A stretch of DNA of 64,000 nt from Aminivibrio pyruvatiphilus. Lineage in GTDB: Bacteria; Synergistota; Synergistia; Synergistales; Aminobacteriaceae. The stretch is from positions 1 through 64,000 of the forward strand of contig NZ_SORI01000011.1 in NCBI RefSeq assembly GCF_004366815.1. Reading direction: 5' to 3'. The notes beneath the pieces are model-generated. The model did not search any database. It was not told where the DNA came from and saw only the letters and a program-made list of their open reading frames with translations. This document shows positions 17,882 through 26,431 of this stretch, one piece after another (the first letter of the stretch is position 1; each line of letters opens with the position of its first letter). The position numbers and the translations under genes are program-made.

Positions 17882-18918
17882 CGGGCGTCACCTCCCACTT
17901 CTTTGCGGGTGAGGGCGTAGAGAATGATGCCGTTGCTTATTATGACCCTCATGATCTCGGAGATGTCGCTGTCCATGGCCACGTTGGCCACAGGGAGGGC
18001 GATGACCAGGAGTCCGTTGAAAAGAAAGGTGCCGATGAGTGCCTGGGTGATGGTGGCCCGCTGCAGTGACGCGCCGCCGATAAGGATGGCGGAGACGGAG
18101 TAGAGTGCCATGTACAGGGGCGCCTGGTAGAGCTGAATGAAGCCGTAGCTCTGGGAGTAGATGACGATGCCTGCCGCACCCATGGCGCAGGAGATGATGG
18201 AGGCGAGCATTCTGTACTTGTTCACGCTGAGGCCCGAGGCCTCGGCGAAGCGGGGGTTGGATCCGACCACCGACATGGCAAGGCCCGTCCTCGTCCTCAG
18301 GAAAATCCACAGGAGAAGGCAGCACAGGGCAGTGACAAGAAGCAGGCCGGTAGGGATCCTCACGCCGTAGAAGGTGAAGCTGAGAAAGCGGTCGAGGAGC
18401 TGTTCCATCCTGCCGTCAAGGACCACGGTGACCCGCAGTCCGTCGCCGCCGTAGGGCCAGATCATCTCCGGGCTCTTGTACGGGGCCATCAGCCAGAAAA
18501 TGCACATGACCGACACGATGGAAAAGCCCATATAGGTACCAACGGTCATCTCCTGTCCCTTGACCCGGTTGAGCAGCAGACCGTACAGCCAGCCGGCGGC
18601 CGCGCCGAGAGGAATGGAAACGCCGATGGCGAAGAAGAGCGCGGTGAAGCCCCGAAGGTCGAGCTCGATAGCCAGGGTCGCTCCGACAAGGCCGCAGATG
18701 ATTCCGAAAGGAAGGCCGAAGTTCGGTCCGGCTCCTGCCTGGATGGTGGGAATCATGGCCAGCACCAGGAGGGCGTTCATTCCGAACCTGGTGAGCATTG
18801 CGCTGAAGATCTGCCCCATGGGAAGACCGAAGGAGAAGGCTGCCGCGACGAGAAATGCGAGAAAGAGAGAAATGATGAGGCGCGGGATGCCGACTTTGTT
18901 CAAAAGGCCGTTGCCCAT
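17878..18918 (-). CDS. ABC importer permease 1
   Basis: A 346-aa membrane permease of the same family as the downstream one, with IQAGAGPNFGLPFGIICGLV early and GLAMSVVGSNPRFAEASGL as the ATPase-contact loop. The ATG at 18918 begins 1 nt after the ATPase stop codon and is preceded by AAAGGAGG within the ATPase gene. The two permeases are clearly related but not close copies, as in the heterodimeric YufP/YufQ-type nucleoside importers. Confidence 0.88.
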   Translation of the reverse strand: MGNGLLNKVGIPRLIISLFLAFLVAAAFSFGLPMGQIFSAMLTRFGMNALLVLAMIPTIQAGAGPNFGLPFGIICGLVGATLAIELDLRGFTALFFAIGVSIPLGAAAGWLYGLLLNRVKGQEMTVGTYMGFSIVSVMCIFWLMAPYKSPEMIWPYGGDGLRVTVVLDGRMEQLLDRFLSFTFYGVRIPTGLLLVTALCCLLLWIFLRTRTGLAMSVVGSNPRFAEASGLSVNKYRMLASIISCAMGAAGIVIYSQSYGFIQLYQAPLYMALYSVSAILIGGASLQRATITQALIGTFLFNGLLVIALPVANVAMDSDISEIMRVIISNGIILYALTRKEVGGDAR

Positions 18919-18919
18919 G

Positions 18920-20521
18920 TCATACAGCCTCCTTTCTATGAATCTTGTGGTATTCCCCGGCCATCATGAGTCCGAAATCCCTGTCGCTGTCCGTCGGGAG
19001 AAGAATGCCTTCCAGCTTTCCCTGGTAGACGATGGCGATCCGGTCGCAGATCGAACGGAGTTCCGCCAGTTCGGAGGAGGTCATGACGATGGTGAGACCT
19101 TCCTCCCTGTTCAGCTTCACGAGGTGGTCGAGAATGAGCTTCTTGGCGCCGATGTCGATGCCCCTCGTCGGCTCGGAAACGAACAGCAGATTGGGCTCAA
19201 GGGTAATGGCCCTGGCGATGCAGACCTTCTGCTGGTTTCCGCCCGAGAGACGTCGCGTAAGCTGCCCCGGGCCGGTGCACCGGATGTCGAGCTCCCTGAT
19301 CATTTTCGATGCGTACTCCGTCATGCCCTTTCCGTCAAGAATGCTTATCTTCCCCTGGGTCAGGAATTTACACTGGACCTGGATTGCCGTAGCGACGATG
19401 TTGAATTCAATCGAGTCGTCCAGTAGTAGCCCGGTCCCTCTTCTGTCCTCGGAGACAAAGGCCATGCCGTTGTCGAGGGATCCCCGGGTATTGTTCAGCA
19501 TGACGGGATCGCCGTTTTTCTTCACGTCTCCTCCGGAAGGAAAGAGCCCCATGATGCCGTTGGCGATGCCGATTTTTCCCTGGCCGGCAAGGCCGCCGAT
19601 GCCGAGAATCTCACCGCGCTTCACGTCCAGGTTAACGCCCTTGACCCTCTCCCCGGGCATGGATACGGACAGATCCCGGATTTGGAGTATGTAGTCGTCC
19701 TTTAGTTCCGAGGGCGGCCTGCCCTTCATTTCGCCGCTCTCGATTTTTCTTCCGACCATAAGCTCGGCGATCCGTTCAATGGAAGTCTCGGAGGGCAGGG
19801 TTTCAGCTATCTGTTCGCCGTCCCGGAGAATGACGATCTTGTCGGAGGCCGTCATGACCTCGTCGAGGCGGTGGCTGATGAACAGGATGGAGATTCCTTT
19901 GTCGGTGAGGATTTTCATGGCCTCGAGGAGTTTATCAGAGTCGGATTCCGTAAGCACCGCCGTAGGCTCGTCGAGGACGAGAAGGCGGATGTTTTTCTTG
20001 TCGAGTTCCCTGGCTATTTCCACAAACTGCATATGGCCCACGGGCAGGCCCTTGACGGGGAGCATTTCGTCAATGCCCAGGCCGATGGCATCCATGGAAA
20101 CCCTGGCGTCGTCCTTCATGGCGGGCATGTCGAGCCACTTGAGGGGTTTTCCGAAGAATCTGCTGAGCAGGCTGTCTTTCGTGATTTCCCTGTTGAGCTT
20201 TATGTTCTCGGTTATGGAAAAACCGGGGAGGAGCATGAATTCCTGGTGGACCATACCGATGCCGAGTTTCATGGCTTCTTCGGGGGATTTAATGTCAGCT
20301 TTTTCACCGTCGAGGTAAATTTCGCCTTCGAATCCTCCTGTCGCATGGATCACCGGCATACCGAAAAGAATATTCATAAGGGTGGATTTGCCTGCTCCGT
20401 TTTCTCCGACGAGGGACAAAACCTCTCCCCTGCCGAGGGAGAACGACACGCCCTTAAGGACGCGGTTCCCGTAGTACTGCTTGCTGATGTTCTTCATCTC
20501 AAGACGGGGTGTACCGGTCAA
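18920..20521 (-). CDS. ABC importer ATPase with two ABC domains
   Basis: A 533-aa ATPase with tandem ABC domains of the RbsA/YufO type, powering uptake through the two permeases. Domain 1 has GENGAGKST and LVLDEPTAVL; domain 2 has the degenerate Walker A GLAGQGKIG, LSGGNQQKV and a FVSEPTRGIDIG Walker B region, the usual asymmetry in this subgroup. The frame opens at 20542, but the TTG at 20521 lies 8 nt after GGAGG and is the better start; the product then begins just before PRLEMKNISKQYYGNRVLK. It lies about 80 bp after the binding-protein gene. Confidence 0.9.
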   Translation of the reverse strand: MTGTPRLEMKNISKQYYGNRVLKGVSFSLGRGEVLSLVGENGAGKSTLMNILFGMPVIHATGGFEGEIYLDGEKADIKSPEEAMKLGIGMVHQEFMLLPGFSITENIKLNREITKDSLLSRFFGKPLKWLDMPAMKDDARVSMDAIGLGIDEMLPVKGLPVGHMQFVEIARELDKKNIRLLVLDEPTAVLTESDSDKLLEAMKILTDKGISILFISHRLDEVMTASDKIVILRDGEQIAETLPSETSIERIAELMVGRKIESGEMKGRPPSELKDDYILQIRDLSVSMPGERVKGVNLDVKRGEILGIGGLAGQGKIGIANGIMGLFPSGGDVKKNGDPVMLNNTRGSLDNGMAFVSEDRRGTGLLLDDSIEFNIVATAIQVQCKFLTQGKISILDGKGMTEYASKMIRELDIRCTGPGQLTRRLSGGNQQKVCIARAITLEPNLLFVSEPTRGIDIGAKKLILDHLVKLNREEGLTIVMTSSELAELRSICDRIAIVYQGKLEGILLPTDSDRDFGLMMAGEYHKIHRKEAV

Positions 20522-20602
20522 AAAAACGACCTCCTTTATCAAAAAGGCAGGGCTGCCCGTAGTGACAGCCCTGCCTCGAGTCTTAACGTTCCCGGGACAG
20601 GA

Positions 20603-21712
20603 TTACTTCTTCCCGAAGATGATGGATTCGCCGACGACCATGAGGAAGTTCGGAGCCTTTTCCTCGTCGAAAGCGCGGATGCGGACGGCACCGGCTGCCT
20701 TCTCGAGGGTAAACTTCGCTCTCTGGATGTCCTTTTTGTCTTCGAACTTGCCGTTGGCGAAGTCCATGGCGTATTCTGCCCCGGCACGGATGAAGTTCAT
20801 GGTGACGGGGGCGGTCCAGGTGGCGATCCGGCCGGCGACGCCCAGCTCGACAACCTTTTCATCGATGGCCTTGAGGATGTAGGGCACGTCTCCCTTGTTC
20901 TCCACCTTCAGTCCGAGAGCGTTGGGAAGGGCGTGGAAGGGGCTGGGGCAGCACTGCTCGGGATAGATGGCCTTCCCCTTCACCACGGACTTGATGAGGG
21001 GTTCCTGCATGGAGCAGTTGGTGCTGAAGAAAGCTGTGTCAGGGCCGTACTTTTCCACCTGGCGGGGAGCATCTTCAAGGATGAACTGCTGGGAACCGGC
21101 GACTCCGCCCTCGCCCGTGGGGTCGGGAGCGTTGACGAAAACGAACTCGACGCCGATTTTCTTCGCGGTCTGTTCCATGATCTCGCGGCGCTTGGCAAGG
21201 AGAGGATAGCTCATGTGACGGGGGAAGGAATAATGGATGAAGGTCTTGGCGCCCATTTCCTTCGCCTTTTCAACAATGGAGGTTCCGCGGGTGGGCTGGT
21301 CGATTTCAAAGAGAATGTCAGCCTTGCCGGCCATCATGTAGGGCTCTTCATGGACGGTGCCGATGACGAAAAGAATATCGTCCCGGACTTCCTTGACCTT
21401 GTCGATGGCGGCTGCCGTCCCGGGGACGCCCTGGCAGATGACGATGGCCTTCACGTCAGGGTCGGAGGCCATGGCCATGACCTGGGAAATGGTGGTCTCC
21501 TGCTCGTCCATGAACTTGTCCGGATAGGTGACGTGGATGACCCTGTCTGCGCCGTACTTGGCCACCATTTCTTCCCCTGCGCGGTACTCTTCCTCTCCCT
21601 GGGAAACGGTTCCGGTCATAATGCCGATCTTGGGTGCCGCAAAGGCCACCGTTCCAAGGGCAAGAACAAGCGCGACTGCAAACAGAACTCTGGTGAATCT
21701 CCTCATGTGCAT
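20603..21712 (-). CDS. DUF3798-like periplasmic binding protein
   Basis: A 369-aa secreted protein with a signal peptide (RRFTRVLFAVALVLALGTVAFA, cleavage about residue 26) and no lipobox cysteine. The mature part, KIGIMTGTVSQGEEEYRAGE onwards, has the two-lobed look of periplasmic binding proteins and, from memory, resembles the DUF3798 family rather than the BMP or ribose-binding families expected with this type of ABC importer. It is the first gene of the operon and is placed where the substrate-binding subunit belongs. Several cysteines (NCSMQ, EQCCPSPFH) are present. The substrate is unknown. The ATG at 21712 has GGAGGAG close by; the ATG two codons later is also possible. Confidence 0.75.
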   Translation of the reverse strand: MHMRRFTRVLFAVALVLALGTVAFAAPKIGIMTGTVSQGEEEYRAGEEMVAKYGADRVIHVTYPDKFMDEQETTISQVMAMASDPDVKAIVICQGVPGTAAAIDKVKEVRDDILFVIGTVHEEPYMMAGKADILFEIDQPTRGTSIVEKAKEMGAKTFIHYSFPRHMSYPLLAKRREIMEQTAKKIGVEFVFVNAPDPTGEGGVAGSQQFILEDAPRQVEKYGPDTAFFSTNCSMQEPLIKSVVKGKAIYPEQCCPSPFHALPNALGLKVENKGDVPYILKAIDEKVVELGVAGRIATWTAPVTMNFIRAGAEYAMDFANGKFEDKKDIQRAKFTLEKAAGAVRIRAFDEEKAPNFLMVVGESIIFGKK

Positions 21713-21811
21713 ATCTCCTCCTTATTGAGTTGTCTGTTTCTGCTTCGTATGGATAGAAAGAAACGAACTGCCGGATAGGAATGGAATTGAAGCCGATTTC
21801 GTATACGCTGA

Positions 21812-21840
21812 ATGCTACAACATAAAAAGCATTTTGTAAA
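21812..21840 (-). promoter_or_regulatory. Putative promoter of the ABC importer operon
   Basis: Minus-strand TTTACA (21840-21835), 17-bp spacer, TAGCAT (21817-21812), about 100 bp upstream of the binding-protein gene. Confidence 0.4.
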
Positions 21841-22001
21841 GAATTGCCTTCTTTACTGACTTCATCCAGTGGTAATTTTAGTGCAGGTTCGGTTGATAAT
21901 CAACGAAAATAGTTTTTATTTATTTCAGGCAGCATAAAACGGGATTCCGGATCTGAATCGCCCGCAGAGGTTTTTCCGGCGGGGAAGGGGCCTTATATTT
22001 C

Positions 22002-22031
22002 TTGACAGGAACGAGGCTGAATATCTATACT
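22002..22031 (+). promoter_or_regulatory. Promoter of the tolC-like gene
   Basis: Consensus TTGACA (22002-22007), 18-bp spacer and TATACT (22026-22031), about 105 bp before the start codon; among the best sigma-70-type promoters in the window. Confidence 0.7.
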
Positions 22032-22136
22032 CAGACAGCAGGGATAGGGAAAGGAGATATCGCTTCTCCTGATATCGTCCTGTTTCTTTTCTCACCCGGC
22101 CGATACGGCGGGAGTTACGTTCAAGGAGGAACATTC

Positions 22137-23426
22137 ATGGGAAAGCGCTTAAAAGCAACTATTCTTGCCTCGGCAGTGCTGGCGTGGGTTGTTTCGCTCC
22201 CGGCAGCTGCCGCGGAGATGTCCCTTGACGAGTTTCTGCTCTCCGTAAGGGAGAGCAACCCGGTGCTTCAGGCTTCCTTCAGGAGACTGGAGGCATTCAG
22301 TCATACGGTGCGGTCATCCGTGGCAGTTCAGCGCCCATCCTTGGGAGTCAGGGGAAACACCACCTGGCTCAGCGATACCTATTCCTCCCAGGCAGGCAGG
22401 AATACGGGGTCCAGGGGGAACTATTCCCTCTCGGCGGCAATCACCCACCGTTTTGATGTGAGCGGCGTCTACGGCGCCCAGGAACGGCAGCTCCTTCTCC
22501 AGTACAACGGCCTGGCCTCCGACCACCTCGCCCTGGTAAACAACACCCTTGCCGCTGCGGAAAGCCTCTACTGGCAGTCATTCATTGCCCGGCAGAATAT
22601 TTTTCTGCAGAGGGGCATCCTGAACCAGCGGAAGGAAGACCTGAGAATTACCGAGGAAAAGTTCAGGCAGCAGCTTATCCCCCGCCTGGACGTTGTCCGG
22701 GCCCAGGCGAAGGTGGAGGAGGCGGAAAGTCTCGTGGTGGAGGCGGAATCGGCCTACAGGAACACCCTCGCCCAGATGGCGACTCTTGCAGGAGGCACAG
22801 ATCTTGAACCGAAGGAGGAAAGCCTCCTTGTTCCCGCCCTTTCTGTCCAGGCAGGAATAGAAAAAGCCATGGACCGCAGGAACGACGTCCGCTCGGCCGA
22901 GACTGCCCTCGAGCGGGCAAGGGTGCTGAAAACCCTTGCCGCAAAGGGAATGGCTCCCACGGTGGAAGGATCGGTGGGGTACATGCTGCTCACCGACAAT
23001 GACAATTCCTCACCGATAGAAAAGGAATTCCTTCTCTCCCTGAATGTCTCCATACCCGTCTATGACGGAGGGAAAACGAAGGAGGACGTGGCTGACAAGG
23101 CAAAGACCGTCGAAGCGACGGAGAGGACTCTGGAATCCCGGAAAAACCAGGTCCGGGAGGATGTGGTGAAAGCTCTTAACCAGTGGGAAAAGGCGGTGGC
23201 CGTGGAAAGCAGCAAGAGAAAGCAGGTCGCCCGGTCTGACGAGGAGCTCAATATCACTCAGCTTATGTACAAGGAAGGCATGGGAGCCCAGATCGACCTT
23301 CTGAACGCCCAGGTGGACAATCAGAAGGTCAAGACGGAACACCTCGCTGCAATCAAGGAAATGTATCTCGCCCTGGTAAGCCTGAAGCAGGCCATGAGCG
23401 AATACGAACCGGCCCCGGCCGAATAG
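22137..23426 (+). CDS. TolC family outer-membrane efflux protein
   Basis: A 429-aa outer-membrane channel protein with a signal peptide (about residues 1-26, ending AAAAE) and two OEP-type repeats rich in long helices (residues about 30-215 and 230-425). It would form the trimeric exit duct of type I secretion or drug efflux systems. GILNQRKEDLRITEEKF and MYKEGMGAQIDLLNAQVD are typical of the coiled-coil parts. AAGGAGG precedes the ATG at 22137. No inner-membrane pump or adaptor lies next to it, so its partner is encoded elsewhere. Confidence 0.9.
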   Translation: MGKRLKATILASAVLAWVVSLPAAAAEMSLDEFLLSVRESNPVLQASFRRLEAFSHTVRSSVAVQRPSLGVRGNTTWLSDTYSSQAGRNTGSRGNYSLSAAITHRFDVSGVYGAQERQLLLQYNGLASDHLALVNNTLAAAESLYWQSFIARQNIFLQRGILNQRKEDLRITEEKFRQQLIPRLDVVRAQAKVEEAESLVVEAESAYRNTLAQMATLAGGTDLEPKEESLLVPALSVQAGIEKAMDRRNDVRSAETALERARVLKTLAAKGMAPTVEGSVGYMLLTDNDNSSPIEKEFLLSLNVSIPVYDGGKTKEDVADKAKTVEATERTLESRKNQVREDVVKALNQWEKAVAVESSKRKQVARSDEELNITQLMYKEGMGAQIDLLNAQVDNQKVKTEHLAAIKEMYLALVSLKQAMSEYEPAPAE

Positions 23427-23455
23427 CGCCTTTTTTTTACAATAAGGGCATTCTC

Positions 23456-23496
23456 CCGGGGACGGTGCTGCCGGAAAGCATCGTCCCCGGCTTTTT
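23456..23496 (+). terminator. Terminator after the tolC-like gene
   Basis: A stem CCGGGGACGGTGCT / AGCATCGTCCCCGG (one G-T pair) followed by CTTTTTG, 30 bp after the stop codon. Confidence 0.85.
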
Positions 23497-23560
23497 GAAC
23501 CTGAAAATCTGCGGCCCTGCAGTCCGCGGAAACCATCGTGAACGGAACGGGAGGAAAGTC

Positions 23561-25507
23561 ATGGAACAGGAACGGTTTTCTTTTCAGGCCGAGGCGAAGC
23601 AGCTCCTTGACCTTATGATCCATTCGGTGTATTCCAACAGGGATATTTTCCTTCGGGAGCTGATTTCGAATGCCTCGGACGCCCTCGACAAGCGCCGCCT
23701 CGAACTTCTTGCCCACCCGGAATATGCCGACAGCGAAGGGGGAGCGGGGCTCTCTGCTCCGTCGATCCGGATTGCCCGGGGAGAGGAAGGACGGACTCTC
23801 TTTGTCTCCGACAACGGTGTGGGGATGAACAGGGAGGAACTGACAAACTATATCGGGACCATCGCCAGGTCCGGAACCGGGGAATTCCTTGCGGCCATGA
23901 AGGCTGCCCGGGAGTCCGCAGGGGCCGAGAGCCTGATCGGCCGGTTCGGAGTGGGCTTTTACTCCGCCTTCATGGTGGCTGACCGGGTGGACGTGGTGAC
24001 CCGCCGTCTCGGCGAAGGAAAAGGCTGGCGTTTCTCTTCCCCCGGAGACGGCACCTATACGCTGGAAGAGACTGAAAGGAACGAGCCCGGCACCACGGTG
24101 ATCCTGCACCTTAAAACGCCGGACAAGGAGAAGGGCGAACGGGATTACACCGATGAGTGGACCCTTCGGGACATCGTGAGGAAGTACTCCGATTTTATCT
24201 CCTATCCCATCGTGATGGCCGTAGCGAAGGGGCGGGAGGGCGGCGAAACCGCGGAGGACGAGGTCCTCAATTCAGGAAAGGCCATCTGGCGCCGCCCGGA
24301 AAAAGACGTGACCGACGGCGAGTACGAGGAATTTTACAAGCACGTCGCCTCGGACTGGGAACCGCCCCTCGGCAGGGTGGTTTTCTCAGTGGAGGGAGGA
24401 ACGGAATTCCGGGGGATTCTTTTTTTCCCGTCGAAAGCTCCCTTCGACCTTCACTATGCACCCCGGAACGAGGGCGTGAGCCTGTACATCCGCAACGTCT
24501 TCATCATGAACGACTGCCGGGATCTTGTCCCATCCTGGCTCCGTTTTCTGAGGGGCGTGGTGGACTCAGAGGACCTTCCGCTCAATATCTCCAGGGAAAT
24601 TCTCCAGGAGGATCCCCTGGTAAGAATCATCAGGAAGAGCCTTGTCCGGCGGGTTCTTTCCGCACTGAAAAAAATGCTGGCCGACGACAGGGAAAAATAC
24701 GTCCGCCTCTGGAAGGAATTCGGTCCGGTCATCAAGGAGGGGCTCGCTTCCTTCGACGGTGCCGAAAAAGAAAACAGGGAGGCCATCCTGGAAATCTGCC
24801 TCTTCCCGTCCTCTTCCTCAGGGGATGGTTTTGTTTCCCTTCATGAATACGTGGATGCCATGAAAGAGGGGCAGCAGGGGATTTACTACATCACGGGAAG
24901 GAAGCTCCAGGTTCTCAGAAATTCTCCGCTTCTTGAACGGTGCCGGGAGAAGGGGTATGACGTGCTCCTCCTCGCCGACCCTGTGGACGAGGTGATCGCT
25001 CCCGTCCTCCCGAAATTCGGAGACAAGGAATTCCGATCCATGGAACGGGAAGACGCCCTGCCTCCGGAGGAAGCAGGGAAAGACACCGTTCAGCCGGAAG
25101 GGCTTGCCTCGTTTTTGAGGGGGGTTCTCTCCGAAACGGTGAAAGATGTGAAAATCTCCTCCCGTCTCACGGAATCACCGGCGTGCCTTGTAACCGACGA
25201 AGACGGCTCCTCTTTCAATATGGAGCGCATACTCCGGTCCATGGGCAGGGAGGTCCCTCCCCTCAAGCGTATTCTCGAAATCAACCCGGAGCACCCGGTG
25301 ATCTCGAAAATGGAGAGGATGCTTGCTTCCGGCGGAGCGGAAGAAAAAGTGAAGGAATATGCCTTCCTTCTCCATGACCAGTGCGTTCTCGCGGAGGGAG
25401 GACAGATCGCGGATCCCGCCCGTTTCGCCGGAAGGCTTTCCGTTCTTCTTTCCGAAAACATGGATGCCGCAGGAGGCAGCCCCTCTCCGTCCGGTGAAGG
25501 GAAATGA
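23561..25507 (+). CDS. htpG: Chaperone HtpG (Hsp90)
   Basis: A 648-aa cytosolic Hsp90 chaperone. The GHKL ATPase domain begins with FQAEAKQLLDLMIHSVYSN and has ELISNASDALDK, DNGVGM and GRFGVGFYSAFMVA; the middle domain carries NISREILQE; the C-terminal dimerisation domain follows. The length is normal (E. coli protein about 624 aa). The frame opens at 23465, but the ATG at 23561 has GGGAGGAAAG before it and begins the fold. The EamA gene overlaps its stop by 4 nt. Confidence 0.96.
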   Translation: MEQERFSFQAEAKQLLDLMIHSVYSNRDIFLRELISNASDALDKRRLELLAHPEYADSEGGAGLSAPSIRIARGEEGRTLFVSDNGVGMNREELTNYIGTIARSGTGEFLAAMKAARESAGAESLIGRFGVGFYSAFMVADRVDVVTRRLGEGKGWRFSSPGDGTYTLEETERNEPGTTVILHLKTPDKEKGERDYTDEWTLRDIVRKYSDFISYPIVMAVAKGREGGETAEDEVLNSGKAIWRRPEKDVTDGEYEEFYKHVASDWEPPLGRVVFSVEGGTEFRGILFFPSKAPFDLHYAPRNEGVSLYIRNVFIMNDCRDLVPSWLRFLRGVVDSEDLPLNISREILQEDPLVRIIRKSLVRRVLSALKKMLADDREKYVRLWKEFGPVIKEGLASFDGAEKENREAILEICLFPSSSSGDGFVSLHEYVDAMKEGQQGIYYITGRKLQVLRNSPLLERCREKGYDVLLLADPVDEVIAPVLPKFGDKEFRSMEREDALPPEEAGKDTVQPEGLASFLRGVLSETVKDVKISSRLTESPACLVTDEDGSSFNMERILRSMGREVPPLKRILEINPEHPVISKMERMLASGGAEEKVKEYAFLLHDQCVLAEGGQIADPARFAGRLSVLLSENMDAAGGSPSPSGEGK

Positions 25508-26409
25508 CAGCCACCGCCAGGGCACGCCTCAAGGCATTCATCGCGGTGGTGGCGTGGGGCGGTTCTCTGCCTTCCATAAAGGCCGCGGTCGCCGAGGTTT
25601 CCTTTACCACCCTGATCTGGCTCCGCTTCGGAACAGGGGTGGCGGCCCTGCTCCTGTTCCTTCTTCTCAGGGGAAGGATGCGGCTTCTTCCCCTGAGGGA
25701 AGCGGCTGTTTTCGCCGGCCTGGGATTTCTCGGGGTCTTTTTCCACAACGCTCTCCAGGCCTTTGCCCTGAAGACTGTCTCGGCGGGCATGTCGGGTCTC
25801 ATCGTGGCGGCAAACCCCATCGCCATCGCCCTCCTGGGAGCCCTTATTCTCGGCGAAAGGCTCGACGGGAGAAAGAAAGGCGGGATCCTCCTCGCGGCCT
25901 TCGGGGTCCTGGTCATTCTCTCCAAAGGCGATCCCGGCGTGTTCCTGAGGAGAGGCTACAGCCCCGGGGAGCTGCTCATGGTGGTCAGCGTCTTTTCATG
26001 GGGCCTTTTTTCCGTCTTTTCCCGGAAGGCTCTCAGGAAAACCTCCCCGGAACTCGGGATGGCCTACGCCCTTTCTTTCGGATGGCTTTTCGCCACCCTT
26101 CCCTTTCTCTTTTCGGGGGGGGCTTCGGAGGTCCCGTCCATTTCCGCCGGAGCCTGGGCCAATATCCTGTTCCTCGGTGTATGCTGCTCCGCCCTGGCCT
26201 ACCTTTTCTGGTACGATGCCCTCCGGGAGCTTCCCGCCTCCGAGGCCGGGGTTTTTCTCTACATTAACCCAGTGGTGGCCGTGCTCCTCTCGGCGGCCTT
26301 TCTCGGAGAGACCGTTACCCTTTCCATGATCGCGGGAGGTGTCCTGGTGTTCACGGGAGTCTGGTTCGTCAACACGAAAAAAAAACCGTCCCCTTCCGGG
26401 GAAAAATGA
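25504..26409 (+). CDS. EamA/DMT family permease
   Basis: A 301-aa inner-membrane protein with about ten hydrophobic segments in two EamA repeats (residues about 8-140 and 150-295). Such carriers move amino acids, metabolites or drugs; the substrate is unknown. The start ATG overlaps the htpG stop (ATGA), so it is translationally coupled to htpG. The leucyl aminopeptidase gene follows after 22 bp. A metabolite exporter beside a peptidase fits amino-acid overflow, but that is only a suggestion. Confidence 0.88.
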   Translation: MTATARARLKAFIAVVAWGGSLPSIKAAVAEVSFTTLIWLRFGTGVAALLLFLLLRGRMRLLPLREAAVFAGLGFLGVFFHNALQAFALKTVSAGMSGLIVAANPIAIALLGALILGERLDGRKKGGILLAAFGVLVILSKGDPGVFLRRGYSPGELLMVVSVFSWGLFSVFSRKALRKTSPELGMAYALSFGWLFATLPFLFSGGASEVPSISAGAWANILFLGVCCSALAYLFWYDALRELPASEAGVFLYINPVVAVLLSAAFLGETVTLSMIAGGVLVFTGVWFVNTKKKPSPSGEK

Positions 26410-26431
26410 GTATTCAGGGAGTGTGGAATCA

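Larger units (their letters stand above)
21713..22136. other. Divergent intergenic region between the importer operon and tolC
   Basis: About 420 bp without a credible gene, AT-rich in the middle. It carries a minus-strand promoter candidate at 21812-21840 and a plus-strand promoter at 22002-22031, described separately. Nothing else was recognised. Confidence 0.6.

Noticed and set aside
19871-21778. 635-codon plus-strand frame opposite the ABC importer ATPase and binding-protein genes
   Set aside because: It is a mirror frame of GC-rich coding DNA; the product has no recognisable domains and the minus-strand genes are convincing.
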